Origin: Streptomyces antioxidans | GTDB taxonomy: Bacteria > Actinomycetota > Actinomycetes > Streptomycetales > Streptomycetaceae | Assembly (NCBI RefSeq): GCF_000968685.2 | Contig: NZ_LAKD02000004.1 | Coordinates: 124,001 to 188,000 of the forward strand | Reading direction: 5' to 3' | Length of the DNA: 64,000 nucleotides | Shown: positions 1 to 10,407 of the stretch, one piece after another | Layout of the letters: each line of letters begins with the position of its first letter | How positions within the stretch are numbered: position 1 is the stretch's first letter | Notes under the pieces: model-generated | Seen by the model: only the letters and a program-made list of their open reading frames with translations | What the model was told of the DNA's origin: nothing | Databases searched by the model: none | Made by a program: the position numbers and the translations under genes

Positions 1-3000
1 CGGATCTTGACCTGCTGATCGGTGCGGCCCAGGTACATCAGGTTCCCGTCGGGCCGGCGGACCACCAGGTCCCCGGTGCGGTACATCCGCTCGCCGGGTG
101 CGCCGAACGGGCACGCCACGAAGCGGTGCGCGGTCTGGGCGGCCTGGCCGAGGTAGCCGCGGGCGATGCCGATGCCCGACACATACAGCTCACCGGGGGC
201 TCCGTCCGGCAGCGGCCGCAGCCATGGATCCAGCACGTACACCTCGGTGTTGTCGATGGCCACGCCCACCACCGGGTCCTGGCATTCGAAGGTGCCGACA
301 CCCAGGGTGTTGATGGTGTACTCGGTGGGTCCGTACAGGTTGTAGCCGACCGTCCCCTCGGTCTCGGCGAGCCGCCGCCACAGCGCGGGGGTGACCGCCT
401 CGCCGCCGAGCAGGACGAGCGCCGGCCGCCGTGCCGGGTCGTCCAGCAGGCCCTCCGCCACCAGCTGCTGCGCGTAGGTGGGGGTCACGTTGATGACGTC
501 GATGCCGTGCTCGAGGCAGTACTCGGCCAGCCGGGGGGCGTCACGGCGCAGCTCCTCGTCACAGATGTGCACCTCGTGGCCGTCGGCGAGCCACAGCAGC
601 TCCTCCCAGGACATGTCGAACGCGAACGACACGGTGTGCGCGATCCGGAAGACCCGGTGGCCGTGTTCGGCCAGCACCGGCGCGAAGATCCGGCGCTGAT
701 GGTTGATCAGCATGTTGGTGAGCCCGGCGTACTCGGTCACCACGCCCTTGGGCCGCCCGGTCGATCCCGAGGTGTAGATCGTGTACGCGGGGTGCCGCAG
801 GCGGTTGGGGTCGTCCGGCGCGAACGTCCGATACGGCTCGGCCTCCGGCAGGGGCCGGTCCAGCTCGATCAGGTCGCCCGTCAGCCGGGGCGACACGGCG
901 CTCACGGTGAGGATCACGTCCGGGCGGGCGTCCGCGACGATCGAGGCGATCCGCTCGTCCGGGTGGTCCAGCTCCAGCGGCACATACGCGGCGCCGGCCC
1001 GCAACACGGCGAACAGCGCCACGATCGAGTCCGGGGAGCGCGGGATCGCCAGCCCCACGGTCGCCCCGGGGCCGATGCCGCGCCGGACGAGCACACCCGC
1101 CACGGCGCGGCTGCGGTCCCTGAGCGCGGCGAAGGTCATGGCCGAGCCATGGGCGACGAGCGCCACCCGCTCCGGGGCGCGGTCCGCCGCCTGATCGAAC
1201 CGGTCCACGACGGTGTCCGTGCCGATGTCCGTACGCTCGCCAGGCGAGGGCCGCGGCCCCACTCCCGGCAGCGCGCCGACCGGTCCGGTCGAGCGGGCCA
1301 GGTCCTCGAGCACCCGCAGGTAGTCCGCCAGGAGCCGCCGCGCGTTCGCGGTGTCCTCGTCGCGGTACTCCAGTTTGACCGTGAGCCGGTCGCCTGGCGT
1401 GACGACCCAGGTGAAGGGGTAGTGGGTGGAGTCGTCGGCCTGTACCGAGGTGATGCCGTGCCGGTCGTTCATCTCGGCGAGCCCGTCCAGGTCCAGGAAG
1501 TTCTGGAGCACGAAGAGGGTGTCGAAGAGGGTGTCGTGCCCGGTGGCCCGCTGGATCTCGCCGAGTCCGAGGTGCTCGTGGTCCATGGCCTCGACCCTGG
1601 CCGTCTGCACGGCGGAGAGGTATTCCCCGACGGTGTCGTCCGGCCGGGCCCGGGTCCACATGGGCACGGTGTTGAGGAGCACCCCGACGATGCCGTCCAG
1701 CCCCTCGCCCTCCCGGCCGGAGACGGTCACGCCGAACACGGCGTCACCGCGGCCCGTGTGGGCGCCCAGCAGGAGGCCGAACGCGCCGGTCAGCACCGAG
1801 TTGAGTGTGACGCCGTGCGCCCTGGCCGCCTCCCGCAGCAGCTCCGACCCCTCGGCGGACAGCGTGTGCACGAGCGCGTGCGGCAGCTCCTCCGAGAGGG
1901 CCGGCGCGCGTCCGGCGAGCAGCGTCGGGCCGGGGAGACCGGCCAGCTGCTCCGCCCAGAAGCGCTCCGACGCGGCGGTGTCCCGGGCGGCGAGCGCCCG
2001 GGCGTGGTCCTCGAAGCTCGGGGTGGCCGGGGCCGGGTCGAACGGCTCGCCCGCCACGACGGCCCGGTAGGCGTCGAACAGGTCCCGCAGCACGATCGCG
2101 CGGGACCAGCCGTCCCACAGCAGCAGGTGGTAGCTCAGCAGCAGGCCGTCGCGGCCTTCGGGCAGACGCACCACGGTCAGCCGGATCAGCGGCGGTTCAC
2201 CGGGGTCGAATCCCGTGTCGCGGTCCCGGGCGCGCAGGGCCTCTGCTTCCGCGTCCGTCGACAGCCGCACCGTGTGGACGGCGACCCGCCGGCCCGGGGT
2301 GAGGACCTGGACCGGGTTTCCGTCGTCGTCGGTGGTGAAGCCGGCGCCCACCACCGGATGCCGCGCGATCACCCGCGCCATGGCCTCCGACAGGGCGCCG
2401 GTGTCCAGGCGCCGGTCGAAGGTGAACCAGCTCTGCGCCACGTAGTGTCCGGCCGAGCCGGCCATCTGGGCCTGGAAGTACAGGCCCCGCTGGAGCGGGG
2501 TGACCGGTGCCGTGCGCTCGGCCGTCGCGGAGGCGTCCGCGATGTGCTCCAGCGCGCTCCGCCAGTGCTCGGTGATCTCCTCGGGGATGCCATCGGCGAG
2601 GGTGAAGGCGGCGTGCAGGCTGCCGGTGGCCGCGTCGGTCCACGCGTTGACCTCGACGGCGTACGGACTGCCCCCGCCGCCGGTGAGGTGCGGCGCCTGG
2701 GACTCACCGCCCCGGCCGAGGTAGTTGAACAGCACCTGCGGACGGCCGACCAGCAGCGGAGCGGTCTGCGGGTTGAGGTATCTGAGCAGGCCGTAGGTGA
2801 GGTGCCCGCGCTCGTCGGGCTGGCGTTCGGCGAGCTCGCGGGCCGCCGCCACGGGGTCGGTGTGTGCCGTGAGCCGCACGGGCGCGATGGAGGTGAACCA
2901 GCCGACCGTACGGGCGTAGTCATGGTGGTCCAGCGCCGGGACCCGGCCGTGCCGCTCCAGCTCGATCGCGAGATCGGTGGGCGACGGCTGGATGTGGGTC

Positions 3001-6000
3001 AGCGCGGTGCGCAGCGCGCCGCACAGCAATTCGGTGAGGCCGACGCCGAGTGTGGTGGGCGCGGTACGCGTAACGCGGTCGCTCACATCGGGGGCGAGCA
3101 CGACGGTGGTCTCGCGCGACTCGCCGAGGGTGGGCAGCAGTTCAGGAGCCTGGAGCGTGGTGGCCCAGTGCCCGAGGTCGTCGATCGCATGGGTGGACTG
3201 GAGGGTGAGCGCTTCGGCGTACTCGGCGTACGACGTGGTCGGCGGTGCCAGGGGCTGCCCGCGCAGGGCGGTGGCGAGGTCGTCCAGCAGGATCAGCCAG
3301 GACACCGCGTCGACCGCGAGGTGGTGGGCGGTGACCACCAGGGTCCGGCTCGCCGCCAGCCATGAGAACGCGATGATGTGGCCGGATTCGGGATCGAGCC
3401 GTCCGGCCGCTTCGTTCGCCGCCTTCGTCGCGTCGGTCGTGTCCGCCCGTACGACGGTGATCTCACGTTCGGGTTCGGTGCGCAGCTCCCACACCCCGTG
3501 CTCGACGCGCAGCCGCAGCCGGAGGACCGGGTGGGCGGCCACCACGGCGTTCGCCGCGCGCTCGATATCGGCGAAGGTGACGCCCTCGGCGGCCACCAGC
3601 GTCCTGGCCTGGGCGAACCGGGCGAGCGAGCCCCCGATTTCGCGCTGCCGCAGGATGATCGGTGTCGGCGTCAGCGGGCCGTCTCCGCGGCGGGCCGGCG
3701 TGGCGGCCGACTCCCGTGGCGGGCGCGTCGCCACGTTCCCGGCGAGCGCGCGCGGTGTCCGGTGCAGGAACACGTCCCTGGGCGCCATCGGCAGATGGAG
3801 CGCCCTGGCCCGGTTGACCACGGTGATGGCGACGATGCTGTCACCCCCGGCCCGGAAGAAGTCCGTGTCGGCGTCGACGGCGGAGCCGGGCAGGGCCTCG
3901 GCGAAGATGTCGACGAGCGCGGCGAGCGCGGAATCGCTCCCGGTCGGCGGGGTGTGGTCCTGGTCCTGAACGGGCTCTGCGACCCGCCCGGCCAGGGCCT
4001 TCCGGTCCAGTTTGCCGTTGACCGTCAGCGGCAGGGCCGCGACCGGCAGAATCCGGGCGGGCACCATGTGCGCGGGCAGCTTCGCGGACAGCGGGCGGGT
4101 GATATCGCGGGGCACCCGGCCCACGATGTGTGCGACCAGGTGGTCACCGGTGTCCGCCACGGTGACGGCCGCGTCGACCACGCCGGGGAGTTCCCTGATC
4201 GCGGCCTCCACCTCGCCCAACTCGACGCGGAATCCCTTGAGTTGGACCTGGTCGTCGACGCGGCCGGTGAACTCCAGCTCGCCGTCGAGGGTGCGCCGGG
4301 CGAGGTCGCCCGTGTGGTACATACGGGAGCCGTCACCCGCGAACGGGTCGGCCACGAACCGGCCCGCGGTGAGCCCCGGCCTGCCCAGATAGCCGAGCGA
4401 CACCTGGTCACCGGCGACGTAGATGGCGCCCACCCGGCCCGGTGCCACCGGCCGGAGCCGGTCGTCGAGCAGGTAGGTGACCAGCCCGGGGATCGGGCCG
4501 CCGATGGGGCTGGCGCCGTCGCAGGAGCCGAAGTCCTCTTCGGTCAGCACCCGGTGGGTGACATGCACGGTGGTCTCGGTGATGCCGTACATGTTGACCA
4601 GCTCGGGCGAGCCGGAGCCGTACCGCTCGACCCAGCCGCGCAGCCGCCCGATATCCAGCGCCTCGCCGCCGAAGATGATCCGGCGCAGTGCGGTGACCGG
4701 CTCATCGGCATGCCGGTCGGCCTCGATGAACTGGTAGAACGCCGAAGGGGTCTGATTGAGCACGGTGACACCGCGTTCGCGGACCAGCCGGTGGAAGTCG
4801 ACCGGGGAGCGCGTCAGGCCGTACTCCGGCACCAGCAGCTCACCACCGTGGACCAGCGCGCCCCACAGCTCCCAGACCGCGAAGTCGAAGGCGTACGAGT
4901 GGAACTGGACCCACACGTCATGCGGGCCGAAGTCCATCTGGGGCCGGGTGTTCGCGAGCAGCGTCACCACGCTGGAGTGCGGAACGACGACGCCCTTGGG
5001 CCGGCCGGTCGATCCGGATGTGTAGATCACATACGCGGGGTCGTGCCAGCCGGGCCCGGGACCGGTCGTCTCCCCCGTCGGCGGTTCGTCCCCCCGCACG
5101 AACACCTGGGCGCTCACGCCCGCTCGGTCCAGCATCCGGGTGAAGCGGTCCCGCTGCTCGCCGTCCACCAGAACCACCTGCGGAGCGGAGTCGGCGAGGA
5201 TGTACTCCAGCCGTTCGTCCGGGTGGGCCGGGTCCAGCGGTACGTACGCGCCGCCCGCCGTGACCACCGCGACCAGGGCGAGGACTTGTTCGAGGGAGCG
5301 CGGGACGGCGACGGCGACGCGAGTGCCGGGCCCGACACCGGCCGCGCGCAGCGCCGAGGCCAGTTCGTTCTTCGCCCCGGCCAGTTCGCCGTAGGTCAGT
5401 GACCGGCTGCCGCCGTCGAGGCCGCACTGGGTGACGGCGGTGGCGGCCGGGTCGCGGTCCGCGGCGGCGTCGAACAGCGCGCCCAGGGTCACGGGACTGA
5501 CCGGCGCGGGACGGGTGGCGTTCCCGGGAGCCAGATCGTCGACCAGGGCGTCCGGTCGGGTGAGCAGCCCGGTGAGGGTCCGGGTGAACGTGTGCAGGAT
5601 CGTCCGGGCGCTCGCCTCCCGCAGCAGTGCCCCGTCGTAGATCAGGTTGAAGCGCGGACGGCCGTCGGCCACGCGCTCGACGACCAGCGTCAACGGGTAG
5701 TGCGGGGCGCCCTCGTTGGCGATGTCGGTGATGACCAGTGTGTCGCCGGGGCGCCGCAGCGTGGCCGGATCGGTCGCGACGTCGAACACCACCAGGGTGT
5801 CGAAGAGCGTGCCCGCCCCGGCCTGGCGGCCGATCCTCGCCAGCGAGACATGCTGGTGCGGAAGCACCGCGCTCTGGTGTTCCCGGACGGCGGTGAGGAG
5901 GTCGTGCGCCGTGGTGGTGGCGGCCCAACGGGCGCGTACGGGGATGGTGTTGATGAACAGGCCCACCATGTCCTCGATGCCGGGCACGTCCGCGTCGCGG

Positions 6001-9000
6001 CCGGACACCGTGGAACCGAACACCACGTCCTGGCCGTGCAGGAGGGAGCCCAGCGTCACCGCCCACGCGCTGTGCACGGCCACGCTCAGCGGCACCCCGG
6101 CGGACCGTACGGCCGTGTCGATGTCGTCGGCCGGTTCCACGGCGGTGTCGGCGAACCGGTCGGACGAGGTGTGCCCCTCGGCGACGAGCGAGGGGCCGGT
6201 CAGATCGGCGAGTTGCTCGCCCCATACCCGGTCGCTCTCCTCGGCGTCGCGACCGGCGAGCCGGCGCACATAGTCGGGGAAGCCGCCGACGGGGTACGTG
6301 GTCCCCGGCGTGTGGTACTCGGCCAGCAGCGCACGGAGCATCGGCGGCACCGACCAGCCGTCGGCGATGATGTGGTGCACGGTCTGCACCAGGATGTTCC
6401 GGCCGGAGCCCGCGCGGATGAGCGTGTACCGCATCAGCGGGCCGGTCGCCAGGTCGAACCCGGTGCGCCGGTCCCGCTCGGCGTATTCGCGGATCTCGGC
6501 GTCGGTGATCCCGGGGCGGTCCAGGGTGGTGAACGGCGCTCGAACACCGCCCTCCAGCACGGAGACCACACGCCCGTCGGCCAGGGCCACGAACCGCGCG
6601 GCCAGGTTCGGGTACAGCGTGAGCAATCGGGTGGCCGCCGAGGCGAGCCGGTCGGCGTCCGCCTCTCCGTCCAGCTTCAGCAACTGCTGCTCGACGTAGG
6701 AGCCCGCCGAGTCGTCGTCGAAGACCGAATGGAAGTACAGGCCCTCCTGCAACGGGGTCAGCGGCAGGATGTCCCGCAGCGCCGGGCCGTCCAGGGCGTC
6801 GACGTCCGCCTGGGTGAGCCGGACCAGGCCGAAGTCGCTGGGAGAGTGGCCGCCCAGGTCGAGCCCGGCGAGGGCGGTCAGTGTCTCCCGGAAGTACTCG
6901 CCGATGGCCGTGATGTCCTCGTCGGTGAACATCCCGTCGGGCCAGGAGACGGTGGTGACCAGCTCGTACGCACCGGTCGGGGCGGGTTCGGCGATGGCGT
7001 TGAACTCCAGGGCTCGCGGCAGGCGCATCCTCGGGTCACGCCTCTCCCCCAACTGGCCCGTGGACCCGGACAGTTGCCAGTCCCCGGACTCGCCCGCCTC
7101 GAAGCGGCCCAGGTAGTTGAAGAGCACCTGCGGTGCGGGCGAGTCGAACCCGGTGCGGGTCAGATAGCGCAGCGCGCCGTAGGAGACGCCGTTGTCCGGC
7201 ACCCGGGCGAGGTCGTCCTTGACGGCCTTGAGCGCGGCGGTCAGGTATGCGGGGGCGGTGAAGTCGGCCGCCGCGCCGGGGTCCACGGTGACCGGGAACA
7301 GGGTGGTGAACCAGCCCACCGTGCGCGACAGTTCGGGCTCGAAACCGGCGGAGCCCGCCACGAACTGCCCCTCGCGGCCGTGCCCCTCGAGTTCGATATG
7401 CGCGAACGTCTGGTCCTGTCCGAGGTCGCGGCGCCACCGGGCGAGAGTGACGGCGAGCGCGGTGAGCAGTACGTCGTTGACGCCCGCGTGGAACTTCGCG
7501 GGTATCTCCCCCAGCAGCGCGGCCGTGACCTCGGGGCCGACCGGGAGGGTCCGGACCCGCTCGCACGCGACGGTGTCGTCGCCGGACAGCGCGCGCCTGC
7601 CCACCGGCTGGTCCGTACCCGGCAGCGGGCGCCGGTAGTAGGCGCTGTCCGCGTCGTACGCCGCGCGCTCCAGCAGCTGTGTCCAGCGCCGGAACGACGT
7701 GCCCACCGGCGGCAGTTCGACCGGGGCGCCCGAGGCGAACTGGCGCCACGCCGTGGCCAGGTCCTCCATCAGGATCCGCCAGGACACGCCGTCGATCACC
7801 ACATGATGGGCGACCAGGACCAGCTGCCGTGCCTGGCGCCGCCAGACGGCACGCAGCATCACCCCGCCCGCCGGGTCCAGTCCGCCGGTGGCGAGCGCGA
7901 CGCACTCCTCCAGCGGCCGGTCGCTCTCCTGCCAACCGGCGGCGGCCGGTCCGGCCTCCGGGATGTCGAAGCTCCAGCTGTCGCCGCGTACCAGCTTGGC
8001 GCGCAGCATGTCGTGGCGCCGGACGAGGACGGCGAGGATCTCGTCGAGAGCGCCGGCGGTCAGGCCCGCCGGGGTGTTCACCACCACCGACTGCACAAAG
8101 CCGTCGATCGCGTCCGTGGTCTCGCCGAGCCACTGCACGATGGGCGATCCCACGACCGGACCGGTCGCGACATCGCGGTGGTCCCCCGTGGAGACCTCCT
8201 CACGGCTCGCCACCGCCGCGAGCGCGCCCACCGTGCTGTGGGTGAAGATCTGCCGTGCCGTGACATGGAGACCGGCGTCGCGCAACGCGCTCAGCAGCGA
8301 GATCGCCAGGATGCTGTCCCCGCCGAGCTGGAAGAAGTCCTGGTCGACACCGACCTCGTCGCGCCGCAGCAGTGCCGCGACCGCCGCGCACACCACACGC
8401 TCGTTCTCCGTGGTGGGCTGGATGAGCGAGCCCTGGCCGATCGCCGGCTCCGGCAGCGCGCGCCGGTCCAGCTTGCCGTTCGCGGTGAGCGGGAACTCCT
8501 CCATCACCACGATATGGGCGGGCACCATGTACTCCACCATGTGCGCCCCGGCCCACTCCGTGACCTCGTCCGCGCGCAGGTCCTTGCGCCCGGCCACCGG
8601 GATCACATAACCCACCAGGTAGGTGCCGCCCGCGGCGTTCTGCTTGGCGACGACGCAGGTGTGCCGTACGCCGGGGTGCTCCGCGAGACCGGCCTCGACG
8701 TCCTCGATCTCCAGCCGCATACCGCGGATCTTGATCTGGTTGTCGGCCCGGCCGAGGAAGTCCAGCGATCCGTCCGGGTGGAAGCGGGCGAGGTCACCGG
8801 TCCGGTACAGCCGGGAACCGTCGTCGGCGAAGGGGTTGGCGACGAACCGGGACGCGGTCAGACCGGGCGCGCCCGCGTATCCGCGCCCCAGGAGGAACCC
8901 TCCCGCGTAGAGCTCGCCGCCGACCCCGACCGGGACCGGGCGCAGTTCGTCGTCCAGCACATACAGCTGGGTGTTGGGGTTGGCCCTGCCGATCGAGGTG

Positions 9001-10349
9001 GACAGGCGTTCCGCCGCGCCCCGGTAGATCACATGGGAGACGCCGATCGTCGTCTCGGCCGGGCCGTAGCCATGGTACAGGGGGATGTCCAGCTTGCCGC
9101 GGAACCGCTCGTAGAGCTCCGGAGTGAGCACCTCGCCGCCGCACCACACATGCCGCAGGCTGTCCAGGCGGCCGGAGTCGCCCGCCATCTCCAGCAGCAC
9201 GTCCAGCATGGACGACACCAGGTAGGTGAAGGTGACCCGCTGCTCGGCTATCACGCCCAGCAGATGGTGCGGGTCGCGTTCGCCCCCGGGCCGCAGGACC
9301 ACCAGCCTGGCGCCGCAGACCAGCGGCAGGAAGATCTCGTTGATGGAGATGTCGAAGGACAACGGCGCCTTGAACAGCGACGCGTCGTCGTGGCCGAAGC
9401 CCAGGATCTCGTTCACCTGCCACAGCAGGCGCTCGCTGATCGCCTCGTGCCGGATCATCGCGCCCTTGGGCCGCCCGGTCGAACCGGATGTGAAGATCAC
9501 GTATGCCAGGGCCGCGCCGGGGACGGTGATTCCGGTCCCCTCGGTGGGGTGGGAGTCGAACCTCCAGTCGCCGAGGTCGACGGCCACGGCTTCCGGTTCA
9601 CCCGGGTCGTGTTCGCCGGAGTGGTTGAGCTGCACGACGACCCCGGCGTCCTCGATGACGACGGCGCGGCGTGCGGCGGGCCACCGCGGATCGAGCGGCA
9701 CGAACGCGGCCCCCGCCTGGACCACGGCGAGCAGCCCGATCACCATGTCGGCCGAGCGGTCCAGCGAGATGCCGACGACCTGCTCGCGATCGAGTCCGCG
9801 GTCGATCAGATGGTGGGCCAGCTGGCTCGACATGGCGGCTGCCTGACGATACGTCAGCGTTCGGTGCTCGTCGACGATGGCGACGGCGTCCGGCCTGGTC
9901 CGCGCCTGCTCGCGGAACATCTCCACGATGGTCGGGCGGTCCCGGTCGGCCTGCGTATCGTTCCACTCGGCCAGCGACTCCAGCCGCTCGGCCGTGCCGA
10001 CCGGGCCGATGGTGCCGATGGGCCGGTCCGGGAAGTCGGCCAGGTCGTCGAGGGCGCGCTGGGCATCGGCGAGCGAGACGCCTGCCGGGGCGGCGATGCT
10101 CCGGCCGTCGGCGCCGACCCGCCAGCCGGCGGGTCCCACCCCGCCGTTGTCGACCCACCCGAGGACATCGGCGAACAGCGTGCCGGGGGTGAGGTCGATG
10201 CCCTCGGGGCTTTCGCCCGTCGCCCAGTACGACAGCCCGATGGCGCACGCTTCGGCGATGGTCCTGTCGGGGTAGCCGCCGACCCGCCGCCGTACGCCGG
10301 CCAGTCGGTCGGGGGTGAGCAGTGCGAGACGAGCGCTCGGTTCCATCAT
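1..10349 (-). CDS. cchH: Coelichelin-type nonribosomal peptide synthetase (C-terminus beyond window)
   Basis: Open from ATG at 10349 to the window edge, about 3,449 codons, so the 3' end is missing. Visible order is A1-T1-E1-C2-A2-T2-E2-C3-A3. Carrier serines lie in GGDSI motifs at residues 679 and 2171. HHxxxDG-type motifs start at residues 848 (E1), 1325 (C2) and 2342 (E2, HHLAVDA); C3 has an altered motif near 2741. Pocket codes read by alignment are DINYWGGIGK (A1), DFWNIGMVHK (A2) and DMENLGLINK (A3). From family knowledge these fit N5-formyl-N5-hydroxyornithine, Thr and N5-hydroxyornithine, the building blocks of coelichelin; the two E domains fit its D-residues. The first module has no complete condensation domain, only about 130 N-terminal residues before A1. 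T3, an esterase, an MbtH protein and a second exporter are expected beyond the left edge but not seen. Confidence 0.95.
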   Translation of the reverse strand, partial: MMEPSARLALLTPDRLAGVRRRVGGYPDRTIAEACAIGLSYWATGESPEGIDLTPGTLFADVLGWVDNGGVGPAGWRVGADGRSIAAPAGVSLADAQRALDDLADFPDRPIGTIGPVGTAERLESLAEWNDTQADRDRPTIVEMFREQARTRPDAVAIVDEHRTLTYRQAAAMSSQLAHHLIDRGLDREQVVGISLDRSADMVIGLLAVVQAGAAFVPLDPRWPAARRAVVIEDAGVVVQLNHSGEHDPGEPEAVAVDLGDWRFDSHPTEGTGITVPGAALAYVIFTSGSTGRPKGAMIRHEAISERLLWQVNEILGFGHDDASLFKAPLSFDISINEIFLPLVCGARLVVLRPGGERDPHHLLGVIAEQRVTFTYLVSSMLDVLLEMAGDSGRLDSLRHVWCGGEVLTPELYERFRGKLDIPLYHGYGPAETTIGVSHVIYRGAAERLSTSIGRANPNTQLYVLDDELRPVPVGVGGELYAGGFLLGRGYAGAPGLTASRFVANPFADDGSRLYRTGDLARFHPDGSLDFLGRADNQIKIRGMRLEIEDVEAGLAEHPGVRHTCVVAKQNAAGGTYLVGYVIPVAGRKDLRADEVTEWAGAHMVEYMVPAHIVVMEEFPLTANGKLDRRALPEPAIGQGSLIQPTTENERVVCAAVAALLRRDEVGVDQDFFQLGGDSILAISLLSALRDAGLHVTARQIFTHSTVGALAAVASREEVSTGDHRDVATGPVVGSPIVQWLGETTDAIDGFVQSVVVNTPAGLTAGALDEILAVLVRRHDMLRAKLVRGDSWSFDIPEAGPAAAGWQESDRPLEECVALATGGLDPAGGVMLRAVWRRQARQLVLVAHHVVIDGVSWRILMEDLATAWRQFASGAPVELPPVGTSFRRWTQLLERAAYDADSAYYRRPLPGTDQPVGRRALSGDDTVACERVRTLPVGPEVTAALLGEIPAKFHAGVNDVLLTALAVTLARWRRDLGQDQTFAHIELEGHGREGQFVAGSAGFEPELSRTVGWFTTLFPVTVDPGAAADFTAPAYLTAALKAVKDDLARVPDNGVSYGALRYLTRTGFDSPAPQVLFNYLGRFEAGESGDWQLSGSTGQLGERRDPRMRLPRALEFNAIAEPAPTGAYELVTTVSWPDGMFTDEDITAIGEYFRETLTALAGLDLGGHSPSDFGLVRLTQADVDALDGPALRDILPLTPLQEGLYFHSVFDDDSAGSYVEQQLLKLDGEADADRLASAATRLLTLYPNLAARFVALADGRVVSVLEGGVRAPFTTLDRPGITDAEIREYAERDRRTGFDLATGPLMRYTLIRAGSGRNILVQTVHHIIADGWSVPPMLRALLAEYHTPGTTYPVGGFPDYVRRLAGRDAEESDRVWGEQLADLTGPSLVAEGHTSSDRFADTAVEPADDIDTAVRSAGVPLSVAVHSAWAVTLGSLLHGQDVVFGSTVSGRDADVPGIEDMVGLFINTIPVRARWAATTTAHDLLTAVREHQSAVLPHQHVSLARIGRQAGAGTLFDTLVVFDVATDPATLRRPGDTLVITDIANEGAPHYPLTLVVERVADGRPRFNLIYDGALLREASARTILHTFTRTLTGLLTRPDALVDDLAPGNATRPAPVSPVTLGALFDAAADRDPAATAVTQCGLDGGSRSLTYGELAGAKNELASALRAAGVGPGTRVAVAVPRSLEQVLALVAVVTAGGAYVPLDPAHPDERLEYILADSAPQVVLVDGEQRDRFTRMLDRAGVSAQVFVRGDEPPTGETTGPGPGWHDPAYVIYTSGSTGRPKGVVVPHSSVVTLLANTRPQMDFGPHDVWVQFHSYAFDFAVWELWGALVHGGELLVPEYGLTRSPVDFHRLVRERGVTVLNQTPSAFYQFIEADRHADEPVTALRRIIFGGEALDIGRLRGWVERYGSGSPELVNMYGITETTVHVTHRVLTEEDFGSCDGASPIGGPIPGLVTYLLDDRLRPVAPGRVGAIYVAGDQVSLGYLGRPGLTAGRFVADPFAGDGSRMYHTGDLARRTLDGELEFTGRVDDQVQLKGFRVELGEVEAAIRELPGVVDAAVTVADTGDHLVAHIVGRVPRDITRPLSAKLPAHMVPARILPVAALPLTVNGKLDRKALAGRVAEPVQDQDHTPPTGSDSALAALVDIFAEALPGSAVDADTDFFRAGGDSIVAITVVNRARALHLPMAPRDVFLHRTPRALAGNVATRPPRESAATPARRGDGPLTPTPIILRQREIGGSLARFAQARTLVAAEGVTFADIERAANAVVAAHPVLRLRLRVEHGVWELRTEPEREITVVRADTTDATKAANEAAGRLDPESGHIIAFSWLAASRTLVVTAHHLAVDAVSWLILLDDLATALRGQPLAPPTTSYAEYAEALTLQSTHAIDDLGHWATTLQAPELLPTLGESRETTVVLAPDVSDRVTRTAPTTLGVGLTELLCGALRTALTHIQPSPTDLAIELERHGRVPALDHHDYARTVGWFTSIAPVRLTAHTDPVAAARELAERQPDERGHLTYGLLRYLNPQTAPLLVGRPQVLFNYLGRGGESQAPHLTGGGGSPYAVEVNAWTDAATGSLHAAFTLADGIPEEITEHWRSALEHIADASATAERTAPVTPLQRGLYFQAQMAGSAGHYVAQSWFTFDRRLDTGALSEAMARVIARHPVVGAGFTTDDDGNPVQVLTPGRRVAVHTVRLSTDAEAEALRARDRDTGFDPGEPPLIRLTVVRLPEGRDGLLLSYHLLLWDGWSRAIVLRDLFDAYRAVVAGEPFDPAPATPSFEDHARALAARDTAASERFWAEQLAGLPGPTLLAGRAPALSEELPHALVHTLSAEGSELLREAARAHGVTLNSVLTGAFGLLLGAHTGRGDAVFGVTVSGREGEGLDGIVGVLLNTVPMWTRARPDDTVGEYLSAVQTARVEAMDHEHLGLGEIQRATGHDTLFDTLFVLQNFLDLDGLAEMNDRHGITSVQADDSTHYPFTWVVTPGDRLTVKLEYRDEDTANARRLLADYLRVLEDLARSTGPVGALPGVGPRPSPGERTDIGTDTVVDRFDQAADRAPERVALVAHGSAMTFAALRDRSRAVAGVLVRRGIGPGATVGLAIPRSPDSIVALFAVLRAGAAYVPLELDHPDERIASIVADARPDVILTVSAVSPRLTGDLIELDRPLPEAEPYRTFAPDDPNRLRHPAYTIYTSGSTGRPKGVVTEYAGLTNMLINHQRRIFAPVLAEHGHRVFRIAHTVSFAFDMSWEELLWLADGHEVHICDEELRRDAPRLAEYCLEHGIDVINVTPTYAQQLVAEGLLDDPARRPALVLLGGEAVTPALWRRLAETEGTVGYNLYGPTEYTINTLGVGTFECQDPVVGVAIDNTEVYVLDPWLRPLPDGAPGELYVSGIGIARGYLGQAAQTAHRFVACPFGAPGERMYRTGDLVVRRPDGNLMYLGRTDQQVKI

Positions 10350-10377
10350 CGAAGACTCAGCGTCCCTTCCACGGCAC

Positions 10378-10396
10378 GAAAGTTAGCCCAACCTAA
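10378..10396 (-). promoter_or_regulatory. Iron-box-like site upstream of cchH
   Basis: The 19 bases match the palindromic DmdR1/IdeR iron-box pattern TTAGGTTAGGCTAACCTAA at 14 positions by eye. The site lies between the stop of cchG and the start of cchH, about 30 bases before the NRPS ATG, and is followed by another TTAGG/CCTAA-rich stretch up to about 10412. Iron-dependent repression of cchH is inferred. Confidence 0.65.
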
Positions 10397-10407
10397 ATTA
10401 GGATTAC

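Noticed and set aside
126..3365. Long plus-strand open frame over the NRPS
   Set aside because: It is the antisense shadow of cchH: Arg/Gly/Val-rich, no domain pattern, and the minus strand reads a perfect NRPS.
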